Source of the DNA: Porphyridium purpureum
Lineage: Eukaryota > Rhodophyta > Bangiophyceae > Porphyridiales > Porphyridiaceae
DNA: 64,000 bases
Reading direction: 5' to 3'
Assembly (NCBI GenBank): GCA_008690995.1
Contig: VRMN01000010.1
Span: 124,001 to 188,000 of the forward strand
The notes beneath the pieces were generated by a model that was given only the letters and a program-made list of their open reading frames with translations, was not told where the DNA came from and made no database searches. A program made the translations under genes and the position numbers. Position 1 is the first letter of the stretch. Every line of letters begins with the position of its first letter. Below, in pieces: positions 52,391 through 61,400 of this stretch.

Positions 52391-53869
52391 TCACGCGACG
52401 CGGTACGTGTCTAGAGGGAGCTGCTGCCATGTCTCGATCGAGTCCCACAGCCAGCTCGCAGACACGAGCTTGCTCTTGTCGGAAACGTGCTGCACTCGTC
52501 CCGCGCTCTTCTCGCCCACCAGCCACAGGTTGCACGGCGAAGCATCCGCCGCGCGCAGCGCGAGGCTGCCGCCGGCCTTCTCCACAAGGATGCGCAGTTC
52601 CAGCTCAGACACCTTGACGTGGCCGCGCACGCCAAGCTTGACGCCGTCCAGAAGCTGCGGGGCCTGTCGCTGCCGCTTCAGCGGCGCGTCGTACTTTTTC
52701 ACCACATAGTCTTCCGGCTTGAGCCACTTTTCTGCCGAAATCGATTCGAACACCCACGCCTCGTGCACGATCACGGCGCCAGCGGCCAGCGCCTTGAGAA
52801 GCGTGAGCGTGCGCCGGTGATTCTCTGGCAGCACATGCACCTCGGGAAACCAGTACGGGTCAAAGTTCTCGTCCGCCGTGCTCGGCAGCACATCATACTC
52901 ACCGAGCGTGTCACACGCGTGGCGAAGCGCATCGTACAAAGCGCCTTCACCAGCCGAGTACGACACGGGCTTGCGGTTTTTCCGCATCGCAGACTGTGGA
53001 ACTCTTGCCGTCGCCGACGCCGTAGCTCCCGCGGCACTGCCGTTGTCGGTCGCCTCTGTTTCACACTCGCTCTCCTGATCCGTGTGCTGCTCCGCCGCCC
53101 CATCTGACTCGCCGTCATTTTCGTTCGTTTCCAGAGCCGCTTTGGATTTTTTGGCCATGGCACGCTTTGCCTTGGCTGCTGTTGCAGTCTTCTCCTTTGT
53201 GGGAGTAGAAGCATTCGTCTTCGTGGCGCCCGGCTTCACACCCTTTGAAGCGGGAACGGCCTTGGGCTTCAACGCAGACGTGGCGGCTTTGGGCTTGGCC
53301 ACTTTGCCTTTCCCCTGAGGCGAAGGCACAGCTTTGTCCTTTCCACTGGCCGCTGCAGCCTTTTTCGAGTCCAGGGGCTTTGCTGGTTTGGCCTTGGTGG
53401 GCGTGCTTGTGTGCACCGTCGCCGCGGTCTTGGTGGTGCCAACTTCATCGCTCGACTGAGAAAGCCTGGCCTTCTTGGCGGCCGCCGCGGAGGGCTTGAT
53501 CGCCTTTGCTGCGTTCCCGTGCTCGGGGTCTCGCTTACGGGGCGCCTTGTACTTGTGCTCGGCGATGTCCTGCGACTTGACCTTGTGGTGCGGCTCGTCC
53601 TGCTCGGCGACCCACGACGGGTCTGACCCCGCCTCATCCCGCGTGTGCGGCGCACTCACGCCCTCCGCTCCGCCGTTGCCAAGCTCTGCTGTCTTGGGAG
53701 CAGGCATGTTCGGCATGGTGGGCATCCGCGCGCGTGCGGCACCAGCGTCGACGACCTCGTGCTCCACCTGCCGTCCAGCCTCTGCGCCCTTGATCACATC
53801 CTGCGTGGTGGCAAACACGGGCGTCGCCAGCATCTCCTCTGACGCATCCGAGTCGTACGGAAGCTCCAT
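52391..53869 (-). CDS. BRCT-domain protein with long basic linker
   Basis: A 492-residue protein from the ATG at 53869. Residues about 1-300 are low-complexity: acidic and polar first, then Lys/Ala/Pro-rich (for example KAKPAKPLDSKKAAAASGK), probably disordered and DNA- or chromatin-binding. Residues about 315-492 look like two tandem BRCT repeats: TLLKALAAGAVIVHEAWVFE and WLKPEDYVV in the first, and LVEKAGGS, LWLVGEKSAG and LVSASWLWDSIE in the second. Tandem BRCTs usually bind phosphoproteins in DNA-damage signalling (MDC1, PTIP, BRCA1 type). Which orthologue this is cannot be told. A nuclear role is likely. Confidence 0.75.
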   Translation of the reverse strand: MELPYDSDASEEMLATPVFATTQDVIKGAEAGRQVEHEVVDAGAARARMPTMPNMPAPKTAELGNGGAEGVSAPHTRDEAGSDPSWVAEQDEPHHKVKSQDIAEHKYKAPRKRDPEHGNAAKAIKPSAAAAKKARLSQSSDEVGTTKTAATVHTSTPTKAKPAKPLDSKKAAAASGKDKAVPSPQGKGKVAKPKAATSALKPKAVPASKGVKPGATKTNASTPTKEKTATAAKAKRAMAKKSKAALETNENDGESDGAAEQHTDQESECETEATDNGSAAGATASATARVPQSAMRKNRKPVSYSAGEGALYDALRHACDTLGEYDVLPSTADENFDPYWFPEVHVLPENHRRTLTLLKALAAGAVIVHEAWVFESISAEKWLKPEDYVVKKYDAPLKRQRQAPQLLDGVKLGVRGHVKVSELELRILVEKAGGSLALRAADASPCNLWLVGEKSAGRVQHVSDKSKLVSASWLWDSIETWQQLPLDTYRVA

Positions 53870-53978
53870 GACTGCTTGTCCACCTGTGCTGCACCTCCAC
53901 CAACCCCCGCCCCACCCTGCGCCCTATCCCCAGCTCGCACGCCCCCGCGCCACCACTTGCGAACCAATTCCACAATCT

Positions 53979-54007
53979 CATATAAAAACAACGTCGTTTT
54001 AGTATGA
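53979..54007 (-). promoter_or_regulatory. Dyad element upstream of the BRCT gene
   Basis: AAAACAACGTCGTTTT flanked by TATA and AGTATG words, 110 bp before the BRCT start codon. It is a near-perfect palindrome and one of seven similar elements. Confidence 0.45.
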
Positions 54008-54134
54008 ACGGCCGCGTGCAGTTTGGGATGACGCGTGCGGTTTCGTCTCGTGCCGCTTCTTTCGCGCCAACTGGGCGAGTCGCCACGATGGCAGGTGTTG
54101 GTGTGACGCCAGGCAAGAACGCTGGATGGTAGCT

Positions 54135-54752
54135 TTATTGCTTGGGCCAGAAGTTTCCGTCCGCAGGGAACTGGATGCCCTTCTTGTCAGCGTCAAAGTA
54201 TCCGGTAAAGTCGTTCGGGCCGCCCTTGGGTCGAAAGTCAATGGTGATGCACGCGGCGTCGTTGGGAAGGCCCGGCGGGCATTTGAACACCATGGCCGGG
54301 AGCTCATACTCCTTGGGCTCGCCGCGGCCGCCCTTGCCAAACACCTTTGCCAGCGTGAAGCCACCGAGGCGGGTGTCTGTGAGAGCGACGGTGCGCGTTC
54401 CGCCAGGATGGTTCACGGGGTCGGTGTACGTGCCGACCACCACGCCCGGGTCGAACGCCGCGCTCACGGCCGCCGGCGCCATCATCACTGCCGCAACCGC
54501 ACATGTCGCAGCCACCAACTTGACACGCGCATTCCCATCAACACCATCGCAAGCCGCGTGACGCCTGTTCCGCGGCATCGCTCTGACCGCATCGCACGTG
54601 GTCGACGACGCGCGTGCCGCGCTCTCGCGCACAGTACCTGTCGGCACCACGCCGCGGTCCATGCCGGCCGCAGTCGCCGCCGCCGCGACAAAGCAGATCG
54701 AGCCACGCATCTCCGAACCCGTGCTACCGCTCACCATCCAGCGTTCATCCAT
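54135..54752 (-). CDS. Probable thylakoid-lumen protein, unknown family
   Basis: A 205-residue protein. The first 70 residues are rich in Ala, Ser, Thr and Arg, like a transit peptide. A second signal follows: charged residues (NARVKL), a hydrophobic core (VAATCAVAAVMMAP) and an AAVSAA cleavage-like site at about residue 98. That bipartite layout is typical of nuclear-encoded lumen proteins. The mature part (about 107 residues) begins FDPGVVVGTYTDPVNHPGG and has two Cys (KCPPGLPNDAACI) that could pair. I do not recognise the family. The start could also be the Met at residue 6 or 16. Confidence 0.7.
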   Translation of the reverse strand: MDERWMVSGSTGSEMRGSICFVAAAATAAGMDRGVVPTGTVRESAARASSTTCDAVRAMPRNRRHAACDGVDGNARVKLVAATCAVAAVMMAPAAVSAAFDPGVVVGTYTDPVNHPGGTRTVALTDTRLGGFTLAKVFGKGGRGEPKEYELPAMVFKCPPGLPNDAACITIDFRPKGGPNDFTGYFDADKKGIQFPADGNFWPKQ

Positions 54753-54880
54753 CTAACCACACCCCAATACCATTCACTCCCCCCTCGCATCTCCCGCTTG
54801 TCACGCACCATTTCCCATCCCGCAGCGCTTTTCCCGGTTGCTATGAAACTTCGACCCCCCCAAAACGGCATGTGACTGTT

Positions 54881-55082
54881 CATATCAAAACGCCCTCGTT
54901 TACATACACGCTTGCGGTGCTCCAGCACAGCCCGTCCGATCGGCATCGCGTGTTCTGTCCACTGTACACGAGCTGTACAGCACCCAGCAATGACGCTTGC
55001 TATAAACGGGGCGCGTTCTGGTAGGTCCATGCGGGCGCTCGATACGTGCGTTGGGTGGGTGTACAGTGGACGTGCACTGTAC
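54881..55082. promoter_or_regulatory. Divergent promoter elements between the lumen gene and RAD6
   Basis: Two dyads lie close together: AAAACGCCCTCGTTTA at 54881-54907, 129 bp from the lumen-protein ATG, and TAAACGGGGCGCGTTCTG at 55000-55024, facing RAD6. Between and after them are CACTGTAC (54960-54967), CTGTACAG (54973-54980), GTACAGTG (55061-55068) and CACTGTAC (55075-55082). The pairing of one dyad with each divergent gene suggests two core promoters. Confidence 0.45.
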
Positions 55083-55411
55083 CGCGCGCGAAAGCTACCG
55101 AAAAGTTCGAGAACGATGCGCGGCTGGAGCCGGGGTTTGTAGCAAGAAGGCGCGGCTGTGTGAGAAAGTGTGGGACACGGGAGCCGGAGAGAGAAGGGAG
55201 AAAGGGAAGAGGCACGAGTGTGGGGACGAGTGGACTGCGCTGCGCCGGCTTGTAGGCGAGTCTGTGCTGGTGCGTGCGTGCGTGCGGTCTGTGGGTGCAC
55301 TCGGTACTGCGGTGCGGGGGTGTCTGAAGAGTTAAGGGAGGAGAGGGGCAGGTGGTGAGGATAGGGGGTTGAGGAGGTTGTGGGACTGGGCGTGTGGCGT
55401 GCGGAGTACAG

Positions 55412-55642
55412 GTGAGAGACGCGTGGAGCTTGGGATTGTGTCGGCTGTGGGCGTGTATCCGGGTGTATGCGAGGGAGGCGGAAGGCGTGCGAGCTGTTTC
55501 GAAGGGGAGCAGCGAAGTGAGAGACTTTTGGTGCGCGTTGTCAGAGCTGGCGTTGCTTGGGTGGGGACTCTTTGCGTACCGTGCCCAAAAAGGTGGATAG
55601 GGGGTTGCCATCGGGTGGACTAAGCACAAGCCGTCATTTCAG
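55412..55642 (+). other. Possible 5'-UTR intron of RAD6
   Basis: A good donor (CAG then GTGAGA at 55412) and a good acceptor (TCATTTCAG ending at 55642) with a CTAAG branch-like word 20 nt before it. This would explain why the dyad element is 650 bp from the RAD6 start when other genes have it at 110-270 bp. A GA-rich leader lies at about 55.18-55.21 kb. From the sequence alone this is only plausible. Confidence 0.35.
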
Positions 55643-55677
55643 TGGAGTAACGACCCGGGTTGTAGGGCGTATATCAG

Positions 55678-56163
55678 ATGTCGGGAGGAGCGTCGTCGGG
55701 GTCGCGCATGTCGGCCTCGCGACTGCGCCTCATGACGGACCTCAAGATGATGAACCAGGAACCGCCAGATGGCTGCAGCGCAAGCCCGCTCAGTGAAAGC
55801 AATCTGTTTGTGTGGGGCGCGACGATCTTTGGGCCTTCCGAGACGCCATGGGAAGGCGGCGTGTATTCGCTGCGCCTAACCTTTACGGAGCAGTACCCGG
55901 AGAAGCCGCCGCGCGTCCGATTTACCTGCGAAATGTTTCATCCCAACGTGTATAGCGACGGCACGCTGTGCCTCGACATTATCCAGGACAAGTGGTCGCC
56001 GATTTATACGGTCAACAGCATCCTCACATCCATCCAGTCGCTGCTGACTGACCCAAACCCGCTCAGCCCGGCAAACACCGAGGCCGCACAAATGTTCACT
56101 ACCTCGCTCGAGGCGTACAACAAGCGCGTGCGTCGCTGTGCCCAGAAGAGCTTAGACGGATGA
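55678..56163 (+). CDS. RAD6: Ubiquitin-conjugating enzyme E2, RAD6/UBC2 type
   Basis: A 161-residue E2 with the full UBC fold and no extension at the C-terminus. The HPN motif is at 88-90 and the catalytic Cys at C98 (GTLCLDIIQDKWSP). SILTSIQSLLTDPNPLSPAN is the RAD6 signature. Alignment with yeast Rad6 (MSTPARRRLMRD) suggests the second Met (MSASRLRLMTD, at 55708) as an alternative start, ten codons in. RAD6 works with RAD18 to ubiquitinate PCNA in DNA damage tolerance and with BRE1 on histone H2B. Yeast Rad6's acidic tail is missing, as in most non-fungal forms. Confidence 0.94.
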   Translation: MSGGASSGSRMSASRLRLMTDLKMMNQEPPDGCSASPLSESNLFVWGATIFGPSETPWEGGVYSLRLTFTEQYPEKPPRVRFTCEMFHPNVYSDGTLCLDIIQDKWSPIYTVNSILTSIQSLLTDPNPLSPANTEAAQMFTTSLEAYNKRVRRCAQKSLDG

Positions 56164-56552
56164 CCGACGGCCGGCACACGGAGCAGTGGGCTTTCCTTTC
56201 AGGCAATGAACAAACGAGAAAAGAAAAAGAGAAGAAAAACGAAATAAAGACGATCACTGCGAGCTTGCAGTATTATGACTTCAAAACTTGCGCTTGCGGT
56301 TAAACGACATCCATGCGAGCGCATGCTGCTCATACGACAGGTTTCTATCGAGCGGCATCCCGAAGTCATTCTCTTTTTTTTCTTTTTTTCAGCAACTGTT
56401 TTTTTCCCCGCCCTGTTTTCAGGGCGCGCCTTGAAAACCCGAGACGGACCAGAACAAGAGACGGGAAGCACGCTAGCCAAGCAGAGGGGTTCCTGAAACA
56501 CAGGTCTTGAAGGCATACTTTCAGCTGCGAAGAAACATAAACGCAAAGTCGG

Positions 56553-57447
56553 ATGCTGGCGACCAGCCGCCGGGCGCGAAGCCCGTTCACTGCGCTTGGG
56601 CAGTGGACCCATGGCGCAGCTGGTGTAGTGGCCGTCCTGGTTGCTGTCGCGCTACTAGCCCCGTCTAGTTCAGCTGCTGTCATTCCGAGGGCACCGCTTG
56701 TGCGGCAGCCTTTCCAGGTACGTCTTGCCTTGCGCATCCTTCTGTTCGTAAGGACTCGTGGTTTCTTTGCAAGCACGAAACCTGTTGGTGCCATGAAAAG
56801 AGCCCATGTCGATTCTGCGCCGTGTCCGGACGAACTGAGCTGACTGTGTTCATTTTGTCTTCATGTCTGTGATATTCGGATCTGCATGTGCACAACTTGG
56901 CGTTCAACAGCCCTTGAACCCTCTGCCTGGCTTTTTGGGAACGCCCGCGCCGGCGCCCGACCAGCAGGAGAGCAGCCCTGAGGCAGGAGCGAATACTCCA
57001 AACCCGCCAGAGCTGCCAGAAACCGATCCGCCGCAGCCAGAGTCTCCGCCACCACAACAAACGCAGCCAGATGCCGGGAACTTGCAGCAGCCGCAGAGCG
57101 CGCCGCCACCGGGACCACGCGCACCGGGCATTGTGGTACCTTTCTTGACTGTGGTTCCGTTTGATCAGCTGCCGCCTGGAGGAGACGGCAGCGCGGGCGG
57201 CGTAGGCTCTGAGTTTGACACGAGTGGGCTGCCGCCCTTTGGACCGAGTCCAGATCCTGGCGCTGGTCAGTTTGGGCCATTCAGTCCACTAGCGCCAGCG
57301 CCTGAGCCCCAGCCCCAGCCCCAGCCCCAGCCCCAGCCCGAACCAGAGCCGGAGCTCGAGCCAGAACAAGACCAAGGCCCGCGCGTTCAGTTCCAGCCGC
57401 TCGCCCAAGTGTTACCCAGACCAAATCTCGAATTTGGACGTCGCTAG
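56553..57447 (+). CDS. Secreted proline-rich protein, two exons
   Basis: Exon 1 (56553-56717) encodes 55 residues with an N-terminal signal: TALGQWTHGAAGVVAVLVAV followed by ALLAPSSSAA. It ends in phase 0 at CAG before GTACGT. The acceptor ends at 56910 (TTCAACAG); no other AG lies in the preceding 60 nt, which are pyrimidine-rich. Exon 2 (56911-57447) is in frame and adds 178 residues, giving 233 in all. The mature protein is rich in Pro, Gln, Glu and Gly, with a PQPQ/PEPE run at about residues 185-205, and no Cys. It looks like a disordered wall or mucilage protein. The intron is 193 bp; its neighbours have none in the coding region. Confidence 0.65.
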
Positions 57448-58121
57448 ATGGCGACGCGTCTCCGATTGTTGGCCTGGAGCTACTTTCAGAGTTGACGCTG
57501 GTTGACGAGTGAAATTCAAGCGGCGCGTGTTTCGTTTTACCCCTCTGACTTGATTTGATTCGGTCATCGTCCTGCCGAATTGTTTCTTTGTTTCCGTACC
57601 CCACAAAACCTAATGCAGTCTGTTCAAACTTGCAGAAAAGGTCTTTTCCCTCACTGAGTCTTGAGAGGGGCAAAGAAAATCTCACATGGAGGAACGTAGA
57701 CTTCGAAGCGACGCTTCCATCAGCATCTATCCGCGTAGACTTGGTGTAGACATCATCATGAAGCAACCTGCCCAGCATGGCAAATCTTCCTCTGACTAGC
57801 CAAATCTGAAATGTCGCTCGACGTTTGCCGCTACGTCATCCATGTTCCACAGACATGTCCTCCAATCACCGACGCCATCGCATGATGACCCACTCACGCA
57901 CGAAAGCAAGCGCGTCCACCAACTCGACAGGACGCGTAGTGACACGTTCTCAGCGTCTCCGAGGTTGAAACCAAGCTGCTCGCACCGCATGGACTTGCAC
58001 AACTAGGCGCGTGAAGCGATGTTACCGTCGTGCCATCGAACCATCTGCGCTCGTGTCCTCCAATTCCACTGCGGGCGCAACGAGCTGCAGCACACGACTT
58101 ATAACCGTTAAACCGGTATCC
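57448..58121. other. Intergenic DNA between the proline-rich gene and FANCI
   Basis: No gene recognised. The last part contains AACCGTTAAACCGG words leading into the hexamer repeat. Confidence 0.4.
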
Positions 58122-58220
58122 TTTCGGTTTCGGTTTCGGTTTCGGTTTCGGTTTCGGTTTCGGTTTCGGTTTCGGTTTCGGTTTCGGTTTCGGTTTCGGT
58201 TTCGGTTTCGGTTTCGGTTT
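58122..58220 (+). repeat. (TTTCGG)n microsatellite, about 16 units
   Basis: A perfect 99-bp run of the hexamer TTTCGG, about 180 bp before the FANCI start codon. Its other strand reads CCGAAA. It is flanked by AACCGG words and by a dyad element. Confidence 0.9.
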
Positions 58221-58242
58221 GCGCGGATGAACCGGTTTCTCC

Positions 58243-58274
58243 GTAAACCGAAAACGTTTAGTTCGCGCCATTTG
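58243..58274 (+). promoter_or_regulatory. Dyad and E2F-like word upstream of FANCI
   Basis: TAAACCGAAAACGTTTA ends 142 bp before the FANCI ATG and fits the dyad family with a slightly longer centre. TTCGCGCC follows at about 58262-58269 and resembles an E2F site, which would suit an S-phase repair gene. The E2F reading is inference. Confidence 0.4.
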
Positions 58275-58401
58275 TTGGATGGACGGCCACTTTCGAATCG
58301 TGCATGTGCTGCGGGACAGGGATAGGAAGTCCTGGAGACTCGGACAAACAAGAGGAATGGATGCACAAAGGGCATGCATGTGACAGAGAGGAGAACTCAG
58401 G

Positions 58402-61400
58402 ATGGCGTCCTTGGCCGCAGCATCTCTGCCCGCGGACGCGGGGTCTGCGGAAATGGACGCGGCGCGCGCGGCGGTCGAGTTGTACGCGCGCAGACTAAAG
58501 TTTGCAAGCATGCATGCGTTTGGTGAGCAGATGCGCGGCGTGACAAGACGCCTCGTGGGATATTCTGCGGCACAGCATAAGCATATGCTCCGCGCGTTTG
58601 GCGATGCATACTTATTTGCGTGCTTAATGCCTGGCTTGCAGAGTGAGTTGCGAGAGCGCGTGCTGGCCGCCGCGCTCGACACCATGTTTGACGAGAATCA
58701 GAACCCGAATTCGAATCCTCATCATCAAAGTCACGCCCAGCAGAGAAATGCGACGCAGCAGTTGCGTATAGGGTACGGCATGTCGCAGTCTGTGTCTGCG
58801 TACTCGCAAATCCAGCGCGCGGTCACGGTCTCCGCTATGAATCAGTCGGCAAAGCACCTCAAGCTGGGTGCTCTTCTAGATCTCGAACTGTCGGTTCAAA
58901 CACTTTTCCGGATCGCAAGCGATGCCTTCTCGCACTTTGCTGCACCGCTCGCAACACAAGCATTTCAGCTCCTTGAGCGCATCGAGAGCGTGCAGGTGCT
59001 AGCAGGTTCACACGATTTGGTCCCGATCGGCCAGCGCGCTCGCCACGGTCGTACCAGTGTGGACGACGACGGAGTGGGCGCGCCTGGAACCCAAACTCAG
59101 ACTGAATTAGACGCTGCAGCAGCCAACGGAGCGAAGACCACGTGTGCACAAGAAGCGGTGGACGAGTCCGACAGCAACACCGAGTCCATGACTGGGCCAG
59201 TGTTTGTAAAACGTCTGCTCGTTCACTTAATCGACATGCACAAACCAGAGCACCGTAATATCATTCAAAGCAGTCTTGGGCGTGAGTCGAGCTCATTGTC
59301 ATCCGTACGAAACCATGGGTCTTGTGCCCCGACGCGGACAGAGCGCAGTGGAGCTGCGGCCCCGTTGAACGCTGTGTGCCTTGTCTCGGTTTCTCACGAT
59401 GTTATCCTCGGTTGCGCACGCGCAAGAGACGACGCGACCTTTGTGAAGGACGTATGGCACGCATTACTGGATTGGTTACATTTTGTCGATCCTGTTGACC
59501 TTCCTGCGTTCGTGTACCAGCTTCTGCTTCTTTGCAAAGATCTGGACGTAAATATGAAACATTCTGGTGCAGCCGCGGGTGGAGGTATGGCCGGCTTGAG
59601 CAACGTGACAAGCTACAAGCCTCTCATCGGCGTTGCAAAAGGCAGTGGTTTGAAAAAAGCTGACAAGCTTGCCATGCGAAAACTGCTGATTGACAGCGTG
59701 GCCGAACGATTCACCAAACTCGAAGTAGCATCCGAAGTTGAATCAGGAGCCAGACGCGAAACAGACCATCGCACTGAGGGTCCCTCGTCGTTTGGACGTT
59801 TAAGGGAACAACTGGAGCGAGAGGAGGAGCCTCATGCGATTGATGAAATTTTGCCTGTGGCTTCGGCTGCTAGAGTGTGCGTAGGCTCTAGTTCGATCAG
59901 CTCGCGCGTGTTGCAGGACATTCAAGCAACAACACTCTTTCACTTTGATACCTTTTGCACACAGGACGCTCTGTTTGCAAAATGCCTGAGTGATTTAGTC
60001 TCGGAACCATCGTCGCTCCGTGTATCATCTGGCGGCTCTTCCACTGGCACCCTGTCGCTCACGTGCTCATTTGGGCTCGCACTTCTGATTTGCTTTGGCC
60101 GTCGCTCAGCAACAGGCTCATCTTCTGCGGGCGATGGTACAACTTCCGCATCGGGCCGAGCTGGAATCGAGCGGTCCAGTTCGTCGTGGTCTATGCCGGC
60201 TGCTGCACCGCTCGGTATGTCAGCATTGCAGGAGCTCCATCCCGCAACAAAGTATGTGTATGCGGCATACGAGCTCGCGCTCACGGATTACTTGCCGTTT
60301 GTAGACCGCGTCGATGCTTTCCTAATGTCAGTTGGTGACGAAGATGATGATTCCACAGGGCGTGGACAAGGGGAGCACATTCTGAAAGTCCTTGAAGGAC
60401 GATTGAAAGAAGTGGCAGCTCGAAGCTCGAGTGCAGGTGCATGGGCGCATTTGGCTCCTCGCATTGCGCAGTTAGCGCTCGAGCTCGTTAGTTGCCTGCC
60501 AAGGCACATCCATATGAATGGTGTGCGTGGCTCAGGCGCTTCTGCGGGCTCCGCGTGTGTCCTTCAGCAGCCCGCCCTTGCGCGGAGAGTTCTTGTTCCG
60601 CGCTTGCGCGCCCTTTCACGTAGTTTGCTGCACATCCTTCTCTTTAACGCGAACGAACATGCGCAAGGATTTGAAACGGGAGCTTCACGCAGCCTCGCCG
60701 CAGCAAATGCCGAGCAGCAGAACCAGATTTGCGCGGAAGTGCTTGACTTTTGTCTTTATCGCATTGTCGCAAACGACGGTGACACACAATTTTGCAGCGA
60801 GCTTGCAGCCGAGATTCTCGGCCGATGCGCGACTTCTACCGAGTTCACGTCATCAAATCACTTAGAAGACGTCAAAGCACGTGTGACGTTTCACCTTGAC
60901 AGCATCGTTTCCGAGAAACCCGCTGCGCTTCGTCGCTTCGTGCGCGTGTTGTACCCCTTGCTTGCTGCGGAACTTTATCATCAGCGAGCACAGAGAGGCC
61001 GACATTCTCTTGATGGTTTGAACCAGGCGCGTGGCAATAATGGCCAGCTTCCCACCAGTGGGAGTGGTACTTCCAGGAGTTTCAATGCCAGTGTTTGTAG
61101 CTTGAATAATCGCGTGTTGATGCTCGCCAGGAAGTGTCAGTTCCATCAGGATTCCGCGGCGCAATCCAGCGCTACGCTCACATTAATTGAATACTGCCAT
61201 TGGTACGAGAATGAAGCGATAGCTTCAGTTCTTGACGTGCACACGAAGCAAGCAAGGCTGCCCGAGCGAGTGCATGCTATGTCTCCACGTTCTTACCCTG
61301 TTTCTGATTTGGGTGCATTGGTGACGAGAATGTTGAACCAGCATTGTTCCGTGCGCGAAGCCGTTTACCTCGAGACCGTAGGGCTAGCTGACTGTACGAG

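Noticed and set aside
57281-57778. Minus-strand frame of 165 codons
   Set aside because: It is a shadow of the PQPQ repeat in the proline-rich gene and has no domain.
58122-58220. (TTTCGG)n as a telomere or telomere scar
   Set aside because: It is internal, perfect and short, and sits in a gene promoter; nothing else there suggests a chromosome end.
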